A stretch of DNA of 64,000 bases from JAXLVB01 sp046329195 (GCA_046329195.1 JAXLVB010000001.1:372001-436000), one strand, 5' to 3'; counted from the stretch's first letter, positions 34,349 through 43,529 are shown. Numbers and translations: made by a program. Notes: generated by a model from the sequence alone, not told the origin.

Positions 34349-35067
34349 GCAAATTTGTCTAACTGCTTAGCCAGCACATCGAAGTCTTTTGGATAAGGGG
34401 CTTCTATTTTGATACGCTCGCCGTCTAACAAGCTGAATGTGAGCGAGTGAGCATGGAGGGCAAAGCGCTTGATAAGGGGTTGCTCTTCTGTATCTTTTTT
34501 GAGTTTAAATTTCTTCGTTTTCAGCTCCGATAGGTAGATTGGTGCTCCGCCGTAGGTTTCGTCACAGACAATGGGAGCCTTGAGACAAGTCAGGTGAATC
34601 CTGATTTGGTGCATTCGCCCCGTAATGGGTACGCACTCCACCAAGGTGTGGTGGCGATAGGCTTTTAGCGTCCAGAAGTAGGTTTCGGCCTCTTTTCCTT
34701 TTTCACGGTCAATCTTCACCACACCATCACGAGGCAGAGCCAAGATGGGTAAATACACATTGATACTGTCAAAATCATGAACGCCGTGCACCACAGCATG
34801 GTATCGTTTGGTAACTTCTCGATGCTCAAATTGCATGGCCAAATGCCGATAGGCTTCGGGGGTTTTGGCAATGGCCAACACACCAGAGGTTTCTTTGTCG
34901 AGGCGGTGAGCTACTTGAGCGTCGTCGGAGTAAGCTTTGGCCATCCGCAAAATGCTGTGCGGATTATCGGCGTTTCGCTCGTCTAATGTAGCAATCTGGG
35001 GAGGTTTATTGATAACGAGGAGGTCGTCGTTTTCAAACAAAATCAAATCTTCAAATCGAATCTTCAT
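34345..35067 (-). CDS. RluA-family pseudouridine synthase (240 aa)
   Basis: Catalytic motif AHRLDKETSGVLAIAKT (Asp of HRLD near residue 57), preceded by LLVINKPPQIATLDE. It continues with TKRYHAVVHG and PITGRMHQIRIHLTCLKAPI, a typical RluA/RluC/RluD catalytic domain. There is no S4 domain, and the protein is short, so the RNA target cannot be assigned. It lies 39 bp downstream of the PhoR-like kinase gene on the same strand and convergently overlaps cysM by 4 bp. Confidence 0.9.
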   Translation of the reverse strand: MKIRFEDLILFENDDLLVINKPPQIATLDERNADNPHSILRMAKAYSDDAQVAHRLDKETSGVLAIAKTPEAYRHLAMQFEHREVTKRYHAVVHGVHDFDSINVYLPILALPRDGVVKIDREKGKEAETYFWTLKAYRHHTLVECVPITGRMHQIRIHLTCLKAPIVCDETYGGAPIYLSELKTKKFKLKKDTEEQPLIKRFALHAHSLTFSLLDGERIKIEAPYPKDFDVLAKQLDKFA

Positions 35068-35106
35068 ATTGGTGATTAGCGATAGAGAACGAATCAGGGC
35101 GTTCGC

Positions 35107-36141
35107 TTAGTCGGCTTTGTCTAACTTAAATGTAAAGGTAGTGCCTTTATCTAATTTACTCATAACCGAGATTTTAGATTTATGCGCATTGACGATGTGT
35201 TTGACAATGGCCAAGCCAAGGCCTGTTCCTCCCATATCACGAGAACGGCTTTTTTCGACTCGGTAAAACCGCTCAAACACTCGATTGAGGTGCTCTGGTG
35301 GGATACCTGGGCCATCGTCTCGTACTGATATTTGCCAATCTTTTCGGTCATCTTCAAAAATCACCTGCACTTTACCTCCCTCTCGGCCATACTTAATGGC
35401 ATTTTCTACCAAATTGGTCAGTACTTGGCTAATCCGCTGGGCATCTGCTTTTACCCAGATGCCATCTTGGATAGGAGCCAGCACTTTTAGCGTAACGTTC
35501 CGGGCGGCGGCTTTGTTCTCTAACTGCTCAAAAACCTCCTCGGTCAGGGCCAGAAGATTGGTAGCTTCTCGGTTCATTTTCACTTCGCCAATCTCCATTT
35601 GTGATAGTGACACCAAATCTCTCACAAGAGCGTCAAGACCGTCGAGACTTTTGGCTGCTTTAGACAAAAACTTATCTCGCACCTTGGGGTCGTCCACCGC
35701 ACCATCAATCAACGTGTGAATAAATCCTTGGGCAGCAAAAATAGGGGTTTTTAACTCGTGCGACACATCGGCCAAAAATTCCCGTCGGTATTTTTCGAGG
35801 CGCTTTAATTCTTCTACTTCTTGTTGTTTCTTAGCCACATATACAAACAGTTCGCTGTTTAGTTTCTGGAGTGGTTTTGCCGTACGGTTGAGCTTACGGC
35901 GAGAAATGTTAAAATCCTTCATTTTGAGCCGCTGAATGGTATCGTAAATCTTATTGACTTCCTGAAAAATCAGGTAGTCTAATACATAAAATACGATAGA
36001 AAACGTGGCAAAAAAAGCAGCCACGCCACCAACAAACAAAAATGCCCCTGTACTACCTGGCACAAACCACAAGAACGTAACCGTAATGGCGGCCACAAAG
36101 GTGGCAATTACGAAGGCGATAAAACGAGGATTCAGTAGCAT
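35107..36141 (-). CDS. PhoR-like sensor histidine kinase (344 aa)
   Basis: Two membrane helices (about 6-26 and 31-55) separated by only a few residues; no periplasmic sensor. HisKA with FLADVSHELKTPIFAAQGF (phospho-His near residue 127), N-box VLTNLVENAIKYG, G1 VRDDGPGIP, F-box RFYRVEKSRSRD, and G2 GGTGLGLAIVKHIV. The kinase follows its regulator gene (36262), with a terminator-like hairpin between them. The pair resembles PhoBR in domain make-up; the signal is unknown. Confidence 0.93.
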   Translation of the reverse strand: MLLNPRFIAFVIATFVAAITVTFLWFVPGSTGAFLFVGGVAAFFATFSIVFYVLDYLIFQEVNKIYDTIQRLKMKDFNISRRKLNRTAKPLQKLNSELFVYVAKKQQEVEELKRLEKYRREFLADVSHELKTPIFAAQGFIHTLIDGAVDDPKVRDKFLSKAAKSLDGLDALVRDLVSLSQMEIGEVKMNREATNLLALTEEVFEQLENKAAARNVTLKVLAPIQDGIWVKADAQRISQVLTNLVENAIKYGREGGKVQVIFEDDRKDWQISVRDDGPGIPPEHLNRVFERFYRVEKSRSRDMGGTGLGLAIVKHIVNAHKSKISVMSKLDKGTTFTFKLDKAD

Positions 36142-36212
36142 ATCGGTAAAGATAATCAGCGTAGAAGAAAAATCAAGGGCTACGAATGGTAGTTGACTTG
36201 GGCACTAACAAA

Positions 36213-36237
36213 AAGAAAAGGCTTGGAGCCTTTTCTT
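36213..36237 (-). terminator. Terminator/attenuator between response regulator and kinase
   Basis: AAGAAAAGGCT (36213-36223) pairs perfectly with AGCCTTTTCTT (36227-36237) around a 3-nt loop; on the minus strand it runs into TTTTTGTTAG. Read-through would set the kinase below its regulator in amount. Confidence 0.65.
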
Positions 36238-36261
36238 AACTATTGTCAGAACCAATGACAG

Positions 36262-36954
36262 TTATTCTACCGAAAACATGTACCCTACGCCTTTGAGGGT
36301 TTTGATGAAGCCTTCGCCGATTTTTTCACGAAGTTTGCGAATGTGCACGTCAACAGTACGTTCTAATACATAAATATCCTCGCCCCAGATTCGGCGTAGG
36401 ATTTCGTCTCGGCTAAATACTTTATCAGGATTTTGGGCAAGAAACGCCAATAATTCAAATTCTTTTTTTGGGAAAACCAGCACTTCGCCATTGAGCGTCA
36501 CGCTGTGGTTTTGGCGGTTGATAGAGAGCCCACCGATTTCTACTTTTTCAACAGGCTCCAATTTTTGAGCTTCTCGTCGAAACAACGCTTTGATACGACT
36601 CATCAAAGCTCGAGGCTTGATAGGCTTCGTGATGTAGTCGTCAGCACCGATGTCAAAGGCCGCTATTTCGGAGTATTCTTCGGTGCGAGCCGTCAAAAAC
36701 AAAATGTACGTGTCTCGGAGTTCAGGGATTTGGCGTAATAGCCGGCCCGTTTCGATGCCATCGAGATAAGGCATCATAATGTCAAGCAGTACTAAATCTG
36801 GCGTAAAATCACGAACAATTTCGAGCGCTCGACGTCCGTCAGAGGCTGCACGGACCTCAAATCCTTCTTTTTCAAGATTGTATTGAAGCAACTCGGAGAT
36901 GTCTGGATCGTCATCAACCACCAGGACTTTGTAACTTGATGTGGGGTTACTCAT
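36262..36954 (-). CDS. OmpR/PhoB-family response regulator (230 aa)
   Basis: Receiver domain (VLVVDDDPDISELL, phosphoacceptor Asp in DLVLLDIMMPYLDG near residue 57, Lys in YITKPIKPRAL) joined to a winged-helix DNA-binding domain (FPKKEFELLAFLAQNPDKVF, RDEILRRIWGEDIYVLERTV, IRKLREKIGEGFIKTLKGVG). It is the partner of the kinase at 35107. Confidence 0.95.
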   Translation of the reverse strand: MSNPTSSYKVLVVDDDPDISELLQYNLEKEGFEVRAASDGRRALEIVRDFTPDLVLLDIMMPYLDGIETGRLLRQIPELRDTYILFLTARTEEYSEIAAFDIGADDYITKPIKPRALMSRIKALFRREAQKLEPVEKVEIGGLSINRQNHSVTLNGEVLVFPKKEFELLAFLAQNPDKVFSRDEILRRIWGEDIYVLERTVDVHIRKLREKIGEGFIKTLKGVGYMFSVE

Positions 36955-37031
36955 AAATTGGGGACTTAGCCTCTTAACAATAACTTAACGCAAAAGTAAT
37001 GATTGGATTTTTGGGGGACGTTAAGCCAATG

Positions 37032-37874
37032 TTAATTTTTGAGTTGAAGCCTAAATACTTGACCTTGTTCGTTTGTAATCAACAGATTATGTGCATCCCA
37101 ATAAGTGATAGCTTCGGTTTGCCGATGGGCAAATTTTATACATTTTGTTGGTTTTTTAAACGAGATGCGTCCGTCAGACACATCAAATAAAAAGACTTTT
37201 CCGTAGGTAAGAATGGCCATTTGACCGCCATCGGGGCGCAAAACAGCGCCTGTGACTTGGGTTTTGAGAAAGATACTATCTTGTGACATCAAACTATACG
37301 TTCCACTTTGTGCAGGCATGGCGTAAAGATGTACCATGCGATTATCACCTCTATTTTTCGAGAAAATATAAAGGCTATCACGATGCCAAAGCAGGGCCTC
37401 GCTATCATAAATGGGTGGTTCGGTTGCTAAAAACCGCTGGTTTTGGTAGCTAAACTTAATGGTATCGACTGAAGAACTTGAGACTGATACCTTATAAATG
37501 CAGAGGTCTTTACGGTTTTGTTGGTTGTTTCCAATATCGCCAATATACCAATTGTCTTGAGTATCTTGGGTGAGGTCTTCCCAATCGGTATTGTGTGTAC
37601 GTGGGATAGGCACTACTTGTAAAAGTTGCCCAGTCGAATCCACTTGATATACTTCGGCTTTGCCGCCGCCGTCGTTGAGCGTAAGTAAGGCCGACTGATT
37701 ACGTAGCTTAACTAAGCCGGAGCTTTCGTTGACCTCACTGGGCAGGTGGCCTACTAGTTGAGTTTTGGTATGGCGCTTGCCTTTGGTAAAGCCACTTTCT
37801 CGGATTTCGGTGTGGCAATTACACAGCAATAATTTGATTTGAAACAGGAATAAGAGTACTTTGTGCTTTAACAT
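37032..37874 (-). CDS. Predicted lipoprotein or secreted beta-propeller-like protein (280 aa), unknown function
   Basis: The ATG at 37874 (MLKHKVLLFLFQIKLLLCNC) opens a hydrophobic stretch ending in two cysteines, so a lipoprotein signal is possible. The body has repeated strand-turn units with Asp/Asn-rich loops (NTDWEDLTQDTQDNWYIGDI, YDSEALLWHRDSLYIFSKNR, TGAVLRPDGGQMAILTYGKV). These suggest a beta-propeller of the type often annotated as hypothetical in Bacteroidota. I do not recognise a family with a known function. It stands alone, divergent from the AI-2E family gene. Confidence 0.7.
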   Translation of the reverse strand: MLKHKVLLFLFQIKLLLCNCHTEIRESGFTKGKRHTKTQLVGHLPSEVNESSGLVKLRNQSALLTLNDGGGKAEVYQVDSTGQLLQVVPIPRTHNTDWEDLTQDTQDNWYIGDIGNNQQNRKDLCIYKVSVSSSSVDTIKFSYQNQRFLATEPPIYDSEALLWHRDSLYIFSKNRGDNRMVHLYAMPAQSGTYSLMSQDSIFLKTQVTGAVLRPDGGQMAILTYGKVFLFDVSDGRISFKKPTKCIKFAHRQTEAITYWDAHNLLITNEQGQVFRLQLKN

Positions 37875-37971
37875 TGTTCCATCAATAAAAAACAAAAGTA
37901 AAAGCCAAAAGCCAGAATCTGCAATTTGCTGATTATGAAATAGTTGTTTTTTTACATTAAGCTATCTCAAA

Positions 37972-39081
37972 ATGCTATCTTCTTCTCAAACACCTCTTTC
38001 GGCACGAGTAGCCTATGTGTTGGTGAGCTTAGTGGTGATCGTGTATGGTATGTCGGTGCTTCAAGAAATCTTGGTGCTCTTGGCATTTTCGTTTTTGTTA
38101 GCCATGCTTTTGTACCCTTTGTGTCATCGCTTAGAGCGATGGATACCTCGGCTGGCAGCTATTTTTGTATGCCTATTCGTACTAATTGGTGTGTTGGTCC
38201 TAATGGTTTACCTAGTTTCGGCTCAGTTGGCGAGTTTCTCTGCCGAGTTTCCGGTTTTTCAGCAAAAAATAGAGGGCGTAGTTGACAAAATACAAGGGAT
38301 GGTTTCGCAGCAGCTTCATTTGAGCCGAACTCGGCAGGTGAGTGAGCTCAAAAAAATGACTACTGATTTACTCAAAAACAGCGGTTCTTATATTTCTACA
38401 GCGTTCTCAACCACTACCAATACCCTGGCCGATTTGTCGTTGATTCCTATTTTTGTGTTCTTTATCTTGCAGTACCGAGATTTTTTCAGGCACTTTTTCT
38501 ATCGAGTGTTTGGCCGACTCCGTAAAGCAAAGATTGACGACGTACTTCGTAAAATTTATGCGGTTGTGCAAGGTTATTTGGCTGGGTTAATGTTGGTTAT
38601 TGCCATCGTGGCTACCCTCAACTCGGTGGGCTTACTTCTGCTAGGCATTGACTACGCAATCTTTTTTGGTACGTTGGCCGCTTTTTTATTATTAATTCCT
38701 TACATCGGCATCATGATAGGGTCACTGTTACCGATTGTCTATGCCCTCGTGACCAAAGACTCGCCTGTGTATGCAGTGGGAGTGGCGAGTGTATTTTTGT
38801 CAGTGCAGTTTTTGGAGGGAAATTTTATCACACCACATATCGTAGGCTCCAAAGTGAGTGTGAATCCACTGGCAGCAATGGTAGCCTTGATTCTGGGTGG
38901 TCAATTGTGGGGAATCGCTGGCTTGGTGTTGGCCTTACCACTCACTGCTATCTTAAAAGTGGTTTTTGACAATGTAGAACCCATGAAACCCTATGGTTAT
39001 TTGCTGGGGGAAGCTGAACATACCGAGCGCAAAAAGCCCAAACGAAAGATTTCGATTCGGCTGAAACGGAAAGCTCAATAA
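37972..39081 (+). CDS. AI-2E family transporter / PerM-like membrane protein (369 aa)
   Basis: Eight or so membrane helices in the AI-2E_transport pattern: LVSLVVIVYGMSVLQEILVL at the start, a soluble middle loop (about 85-140), then LIPIFVFFILQYRDFFRHFF. The conserved C-terminal LIPYIGIMIGSLLPIVYALV, EGNFITPHIVGSKVSVNPLA and GQLWGIAGLVLALPLTAILK follow. The family is diverse (autoinducer export, Na+/H+ antiport), so the name does not imply quorum sensing. It ends in a terminator shared with the next, convergent gene. Confidence 0.88.
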   Translation: MLSSSQTPLSARVAYVLVSLVVIVYGMSVLQEILVLLAFSFLLAMLLYPLCHRLERWIPRLAAIFVCLFVLIGVLVLMVYLVSAQLASFSAEFPVFQQKIEGVVDKIQGMVSQQLHLSRTRQVSELKKMTTDLLKNSGSYISTAFSTTTNTLADLSLIPIFVFFILQYRDFFRHFFYRVFGRLRKAKIDDVLRKIYAVVQGYLAGLMLVIAIVATLNSVGLLLLGIDYAIFFGTLAAFLLLIPYIGIMIGSLLPIVYALVTKDSPVYAVGVASVFLSVQFLEGNFITPHIVGSKVSVNPLAAMVALILGGQLWGIAGLVLALPLTAILKVVFDNVEPMKPYGYLLGEAEHTERKKPKRKISIRLKRKAQ

Positions 39082-39118
39082 GAAAGGGAAGGTCGCTGGC
39101 CTTCCCTTTCTTATTGAG
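39074..39118. terminator. Bidirectional terminator
   Basis: Perfect 19-bp stem (39074-39092 and 39100-39118) with a 7-nt loop TCGCTGG. Its ends carry the stop codon of the AI-2E family gene (39079-39081) and nearly reach that of the convergent gene (39120-39122), so it serves both. Confidence 0.92.
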
Positions 39119-39119
39119 T

Positions 39120-40202
39120 CTAGTAAAATTTCACCCCGCTGAAATTGGTCTTGATGCGTAGGTTGCCGCCGCCTTTACCGATTTTGCCTTTATAGGTTTT
39201 GGTAAATTTAGGCGACCAATTGTTCTTTTCGTCATCCTCTTTATCAGGGTTGACTGTCAGTACTACTTTGTCGGATGGAAACTTGAAGCCTCCATAATGA
39301 ACCGTTACATCGAAATCGAAGTTATTGTTATCACCAACAGGCAGTGCTACCTCCGAATACTGGGCGTCAATGTTGATGTTCTTGACCGTTTGAGGAATTG
39401 ACGTGAACTTACAGCCTCCCGAAAAGCGCAACTTCAAATCTGCTGACTCTTTGAGCGTTCCGAATGTGCACTTAGAATAGCCGATGTCTCCTACAATTTT
39501 ATCTACCTCGTCAATTTTGAGTGTACCGAAATCATTGTCCAAGTTGAGGTCATTCGCTCGCTCAACAGTAAGGGACGAATAAGAGATTTTTAGCTTGCCA
39601 GTATCAATTACTTTGATATAAGCACTACCAAACGACACATCAATATCTTTACCATTACCAGTCAGTCGGTCGGTTTTGAAGCTTCCGTAGCTGGAGTGCA
39701 CTTTGAGTGGTGCGGTGAATTCGGGGATGATCGTACCACCAAATTTGTTAGAAATAGCCAAGGTGTTTTGCTTAGGCATCGAGACTTGATAGTCCACCTT
39801 TACTCCTCGTTTTTCTTCACTACCATCTTTTCGTTTGATGTTACCCCAGTTCCATTTGTTACCAAAGCGGTCGTTATCAATATTGGTTTTGAAGGTAATC
39901 TGCTCATTATCACGAATATCCACAATCTCTACGGCCTCTAAGTACTTCTGTGCATTTTCGTCGTTATCGCCGTAACCGGTGATGGTAATGTCAATACGAA
40001 TTTCGTTACGATCCCAAAGGGATACGTTTACATCCCCAAACTGATTGTTGATAGAAAGCCTATCTTTGCTCGATACCGAAAAGCTTTTTGTGATGGTTTT
40101 CTTCTTTTCAACATTGATTGGCGAGTTGGCAAAGGCAATGGTGGCACAAAGCCAAAAGGCCAAAGCATTAAATAACCGTGTCTTGTTTTGTATGGTTCTC
40201 AT
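39120..40202 (-). CDS. DUF4097-like secreted protein (360 aa)
   Basis: Signal peptide (about residues 8-26, LFNALAFWLCATIAFANS), then a strand-rich body with quasi-repeats such as LSINNQFGDVNVSLWDRNEI, TLAISNKFGGTIIP, SYGSFKTDRLTG and LDNDFGTLKIDEV. The spacing recalls the DUF4097 adhesin-like beta-helix, without the Ser-Gly-Gly-Ser core seen in the gene at 9309. Its start overlaps the anti-sigma gene by 35 bp, so it is the third gene of a sigma/anti-sigma/adhesin-like operon. Confidence 0.78.
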   Translation of the reverse strand: MRTIQNKTRLFNALAFWLCATIAFANSPINVEKKKTITKSFSVSSKDRLSINNQFGDVNVSLWDRNEIRIDITITGYGDNDENAQKYLEAVEIVDIRDNEQITFKTNIDNDRFGNKWNWGNIKRKDGSEEKRGVKVDYQVSMPKQNTLAISNKFGGTIIPEFTAPLKVHSSYGSFKTDRLTGNGKDIDVSFGSAYIKVIDTGKLKISYSSLTVERANDLNLDNDFGTLKIDEVDKIVGDIGYSKCTFGTLKESADLKLRFSGGCKFTSIPQTVKNINIDAQYSEVALPVGDNNNFDFDVTVHYGGFKFPSDKVVLTVNPDKEDDEKNNWSPKFTKTYKGKIGKGGGNLRIKTNFSGVKFY

Positions 40203-40767
40203 GGCTGGTTGTCTGTTTGATATTCTGAATGATATTCAACTGCGTGTTCAACAAATCAATTTGCCGCTGACGGTTCTGAATCATGGCCTCTACCATCATT
40301 TCGGGGTTGGGGGCGTTGGGCAATTCGGCTTTCAAAACGGCGTAATCTTGATCCAATTTTTCAATTTCGGCAGCGAAGGTTTGATATAATTCGGGGTCCT
40401 CGGTTTCGAGTTGCCGGAGTTCGTTACGTTTTGTTTCAATCACCGAGGCATATCTAAAAGCTGCCTTGGCGTAATCGGGGTTTACTTGGGCAATGTCGGG
40501 GTCGTGGGCAACAGTAGGTTTTGACAAGTAATTCCATGCAAACAAGCCTATGGTAGCTACCAAAACCACACTGGCGGCCAACTGCCATCGGCCAAAACGG
40601 AACGAAGATTGCGAGGCTTGTTTGGGTTCGAGGAGCGGAATAACCTTGGTTTCGACAGGGGGCAATTGTTGTTCAATTTTGGCCCATAAGTCAAGACTTG
40701 GTTCGTGAGTGTCAAACGCTTCACGGTTGTCACGGATAAAACGTTCGAGTTGATTTTTATTTTTCAT
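40168..40767 (-). CDS. Putative membrane anti-sigma factor (199 aa)
   Basis: A cytoplasmic stretch (NKNQLERFIRDNREAFDTHE, then LDLWAKIEQQL), one membrane helix (about 61-80, LAASVVLVATIGLFAWNYL), and an extracytoplasmic coiled-coil part (about 100-190). It lies 52 bp after the ECF sigma gene and overlaps the next gene. Size, topology and position fit the short anti-sigma factors of Bacteroidota ECF pairs; there is no zinc-binding HxxxCxxC motif. Confidence 0.8.
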   Translation of the reverse strand: MKNKNQLERFIRDNREAFDTHEPSLDLWAKIEQQLPPVETKVIPLLEPKQASQSSFRFGRWQLAASVVLVATIGLFAWNYLSKPTVAHDPDIAQVNPDYAKAAFRYASVIETKRNELRQLETEDPELYQTFAAEIEKLDQDYAVLKAELPNAPNPEMMVEAMIQNRQRQIDLLNTQLNIIQNIKQTTSHENHTKQDTVI

Positions 40768-40819
40768 TGTCCTATTGCTTTTGCACGTCCGGTTTCTTAA
40801 AAAAATTAGGATTGTTGAA

Positions 40820-41419
40820 TTAGGCAGCCTTGCTCCCCAACAACTCCATGAGTCGCTTTTTGGCTCTCATAAACTGTGTTCGGGAGGTTGATTCTGAAAT
40901 ATGTAGCACTTCAGCGATTTCTTCGTGGTCGTAGCCTTCCAGTAAGTAAAGGCTCAACACAGTTCTGAACCCATCGGGCAATTGCTGAATGGCCTCCCGC
41001 ACTCTGCTTACATGGAGCGTCAGCTCGCCATCATCGTATGATTCTTCGGCCCGAAAATGCTCCGAATATTCATGATTTGTTTCGGTGACATCCACCCACT
41101 GTACTTTGCGCTGACGAAGTTGATTAATAGCTTTATTCACCACGATTTGCTTGAGCCACGCCCCGAACGTGGAAGTCTGGCGAAAATCGTTAATCTTTTG
41201 AAAAGCATCCAAAAACGCCTCCTGAAGTACGTCTTCTGCTTCGCCTACATGATTGAGAATCCGCAGGCAAACGTTGTACATAGCCTTCGAGTAGAGCCGA
41301 TAGATTTCGTACTGTGCACGGCGGTCGCCTCGCATACACTGCTCGACTAAGGCCGTGTGCTTGTCTTGGTAAAGTGGTTGTTCCAAGGGTATTTCAGCGG
41401 TAATAGTTGCAACATTCAT
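40820..41419 (-). CDS. ECF-type RNA polymerase sigma factor (199 aa)
   Basis: Region 2 at about residues 25-100 (AEDVLQEAFLDAFQKINDFR, FGAWLKQIVVNKAINQLRQR) and region 4 at about 140-195 (LEGYDHEEIAEVLHISESTS, RTQFMRAKKRL). First gene of the operon with the anti-sigma and DUF4097-like genes. ATG start, MNVATITAEIPLEQP. Confidence 0.93.
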   Translation of the reverse strand: MNVATITAEIPLEQPLYQDKHTALVEQCMRGDRRAQYEIYRLYSKAMYNVCLRILNHVGEAEDVLQEAFLDAFQKINDFRQTSTFGAWLKQIVVNKAINQLRQRKVQWVDVTETNHEYSEHFRAEESYDDGELTLHVSRVREAIQQLPDGFRTVLSLYLLEGYDHEEIAEVLHISESTSRTQFMRAKKRLMELLGSKAA

Positions 41420-41667
41420 GGCTTCTGAAATCTACCGAACTAACAGGTCTTTGTAGTTTTCAGACTAATGACAAGCAATAAAATGGAATGTTGCACGTTC
41501 GACAGAAAATTTTTAGAAAGTTAGCCTTTATGACAGAAAATCAGAGAGTTATAGTAGGCTCTCTTGGGGAGTTAGTAGAGAGTCACTTTATAACGAAGAA
41601 AGGTAAGAAAAGCTTACTAAGGGAAAAAAATACTTTTTGTAAAATCAGAAAACATAGCACCCATCGC

Positions 41668-42090
41668 TCACGCATGAGCCTCCAGCCATTCTTCGCCGTT
41701 GTCGTAGATTTCTTTTTTCCAGATAGGCACTACCTGCTTGAGGGTATCAATTAGCCACTTGCAGGCTTCAAACGATTCGGCACGATGGGGGGTAGATACC
41801 GCCACCACTACGGCTACGTCGCCGATGGTCAACACGCCTTTCCGATGCACCATCGCTATCTTTTCAATGCTCCACCGCTGACGGGCTTCGTCGGCCAGTT
41901 CCGCCATCTTTTTGATAGCCATAGTATCGTAGGTTTCGTATTCGAGGCGCACAACGGCTTTGGCGTTGTTGTGGTTACGTACCGTGCCAATAAACACGTC
42001 AACGGCGCCAGCCCGTTCGGACTGAGCTGCGTCTATAACCGACTGGATGTCAATAGAATGTTCTGAAATTTGTATCACTGTGCAAGACAC
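41668..42090 (-). CDS. moaE: Molybdopterin synthase catalytic subunit (140 aa)
   Basis: Converts cyclic pyranopterin monophosphate to molybdopterin, taking sulfur from MoaD. MoaE motifs: AGAVDVFIGTVRNHN, LEYETYDTMAIKKM, MVHRKGVLTIGDVAVVVAVS, PHRAESFEACKWLIDTLKQV and PIWKKE with the conserved lysines. It follows moaD by 9 bp. No other molybdenum-cofactor genes are in the window. Confidence 0.95.
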   Translation of the reverse strand: MSCTVIQISEHSIDIQSVIDAAQSERAGAVDVFIGTVRNHNNAKAVVRLEYETYDTMAIKKMAELADEARQRWSIEKIAMVHRKGVLTIGDVAVVVAVSTPHRAESFEACKWLIDTLKQVVPIWKKEIYDNGEEWLEAHA

Positions 42091-42099
42091 GTTTAGGGG

Positions 42100-42342
42100 C
42101 TATCCTCCACTTACGGGTGGAATCAAGGCAATCTCATCGGTTTCGCTCAAGGGCTGTTGAGCGGTGGCGTAGTCGCTATTGACGGCTACTAACAACGACC
42201 GTATCTGTTTGAGCGGGGGGTAGGTGGTCTGCAATTCGGTTAAGAGACCTTCTACAGTAGGATGCTCCAACTGCACCGTCAGTTGCTTGCTTCCGACGAT
42301 ATCTCGGGTTATTCCAAAAAGAGCAATGTGGATAGTAGCCAT
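42100..42342 (-). CDS. moaD: Molybdopterin synthase sulfur carrier subunit (80 aa)
   Basis: Ubiquitin-like small protein ending in the required Gly-Gly (ALIPPVSGG), whose C-terminus is thiocarboxylated. The ATG at 42342 gives MATIHIALFGITRDIVG, typical for MoaD; a start six codons upstream is less likely. First gene of the moaD-moaE pair. Confidence 0.93.
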   Translation of the reverse strand: MATIHIALFGITRDIVGSKQLTVQLEHPTVEGLLTELQTTYPPLKQIRSLLVAVNSDYATAQQPLSETDEIALIPPVSGG

Positions 42343-42429
42343 GTTCAAAAGTACGTACATTTGTGCGTAAGAAACGATTTTTATACCCGTTTTTGTTCGA
42401 CTTTTTTCAAAAACTAATAAAATACTCCT

Positions 42430-42849
42430 GTGATTCGATTTTTTAACGAAGATATTGACTTTACATTGCCGCAGAAACAGTTGTTAAAAAACTGGCTCAA
42501 AGCCTTGGCTACCCAAGAAAACAAGCAGTTGGGCGAACTGAATTATATCTTTTGTTCGGACGAATATCTCTTGCAAGTAAACCGAGATTACCTCGACCAC
42601 GATTATTACACCGACATTATTACCTTTGACAACGCCGAAGACGAGCATCGCTTAGAGGGAGATATTTTTATTAGTCTTGACCGAATCAGAGACAATGCCA
42701 ATATACTTGGGGTGACGTTTGAGCATGAATTCCATCGAGTACTGGCACACGGACTCTTACACCTGATTGGGTATGGCGACAAATCGCCAGCCGAAGAGCA
42801 ACAAATGCGAGCCAAAGAAGACTTTTACTTGGCTCGCTATGGACATTAA
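42430..42849 (+). CDS. ybeY: Endoribonuclease YbeY / rRNA maturation factor (139 aa)
   Basis: Zinc-dependent RNase for 16S rRNA 3'-end maturation. The motif is HRVLAHGLLHLIGYGD: two metal His are present, while the third ligand position, His in most bacteria, is occupied by the GYGD form that I recall as usual in Bacteroidota. DYYTDIITFDN matches the family. GTG start at 42430. It is convergent with the SdpI gene 5 bp away. Confidence 0.92.
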   Translation: MIRFFNEDIDFTLPQKQLLKNWLKALATQENKQLGELNYIFCSDEYLLQVNRDYLDHDYYTDIITFDNAEDEHRLEGDIFISLDRIRDNANILGVTFEHEFHRVLAHGLLHLIGYGDKSPAEEQQMRAKEDFYLARYGH

Positions 42850-42854
42850 ATGGC

Positions 42855-43529
42855 TTATTGCGGTGAGCCTTCGGCTTTCTTTTCTTGCTGATACACTCGG
42901 TATGAGTAAATAACTGGGTAAATTACAGCCACAAACACCACTATCATAGCGGCAAACACTCTGTAAATACCGGGTATAAAAATCAACGGCAACAAGCCAA
43001 TGAGCGAAGCCCAAAACATAACCCTGCCACCTACTTGGTGGGTTTTACGCCAAACGGACTCACTTTCGAGCGTCCAGGGCGTGCGGATACCTACAAAGTA
43101 ATTGGGCTTCACATTCACAATGTAATTGCCGATAAACGCAATGAAAATCAGCAACAAGAATGGCAATACGTCTATCAACCCCATGGCACTACCAAACGCC
43201 GACTGCACCACAAAACAGCCAATAATCCCCATAAATAACGACACCCCCAGTCTGATTTTTTGAAGTGCTCCAACAGAATATTTCAATTTTTGCTTGGGGT
43301 CAATACGTGGTAGGTGCTTGATAACCAACTGCACCAACGCCATCCCGCCCAACAAGAAGCAAAGCGCCCAAATCAATTCGATTTTGCTGCCAATGCGATC
43401 GGCTCTACCTTGTGCATCAAAATGCAAGGGTACGTTGTCGGGGAGTTGATTCCAAACCATGGCTAACCAAAATAAAGGTATAAAGAGAGCCATCCAGATG
43501 ACGATTTCGAGAATACGTGAAGTTTTCAT
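42855..43529 (-). CDS. SdpI-family membrane protein (224 aa)
   Basis: Six hydrophobic segments. An N-terminal DUF1648 unit (LPDNVPLHFDAQGRADRIGS) is followed by an SdpI unit (YFVGIRTPWTLESESVWRKT, HQVGGRVMFWASLIGLLPLI). In Bacillus subtilis SdpI gives immunity to the SdpC killing peptide and forms an operon with the repressor SdpR. Here too an ArsR-type repressor gene lies directly upstream, 51 bp away. No toxin gene is visible, so a general envelope-stress role is equally possible. Confidence 0.88.
   Translation of the reverse strand: MKTSRILEIVIWMALFIPLFWLAMVWNQLPDNVPLHFDAQGRADRIGSKIELIWALCFLLGGMALVQLVIKHLPRIDPKQKLKYSVGALQKIRLGVSLFMGIIGCFVVQSAFGSAMGLIDVLPFLLLIFIAFIGNYIVNVKPNYFVGIRTPWTLESESVWRKTHQVGGRVMFWASLIGLLPLIFIPGIYRVFAAMIVVFVAVIYPVIYSYRVYQQEKKAEGSPQ

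Noticed and set aside
37972..39081. Reading the AI-2E family protein as a quorum-sensing exporter, linked to the paraoxonase as a signal-degrading pair
   Set aside because: The family is functionally diverse, the genes are 18 kb apart and no signal synthase is present.
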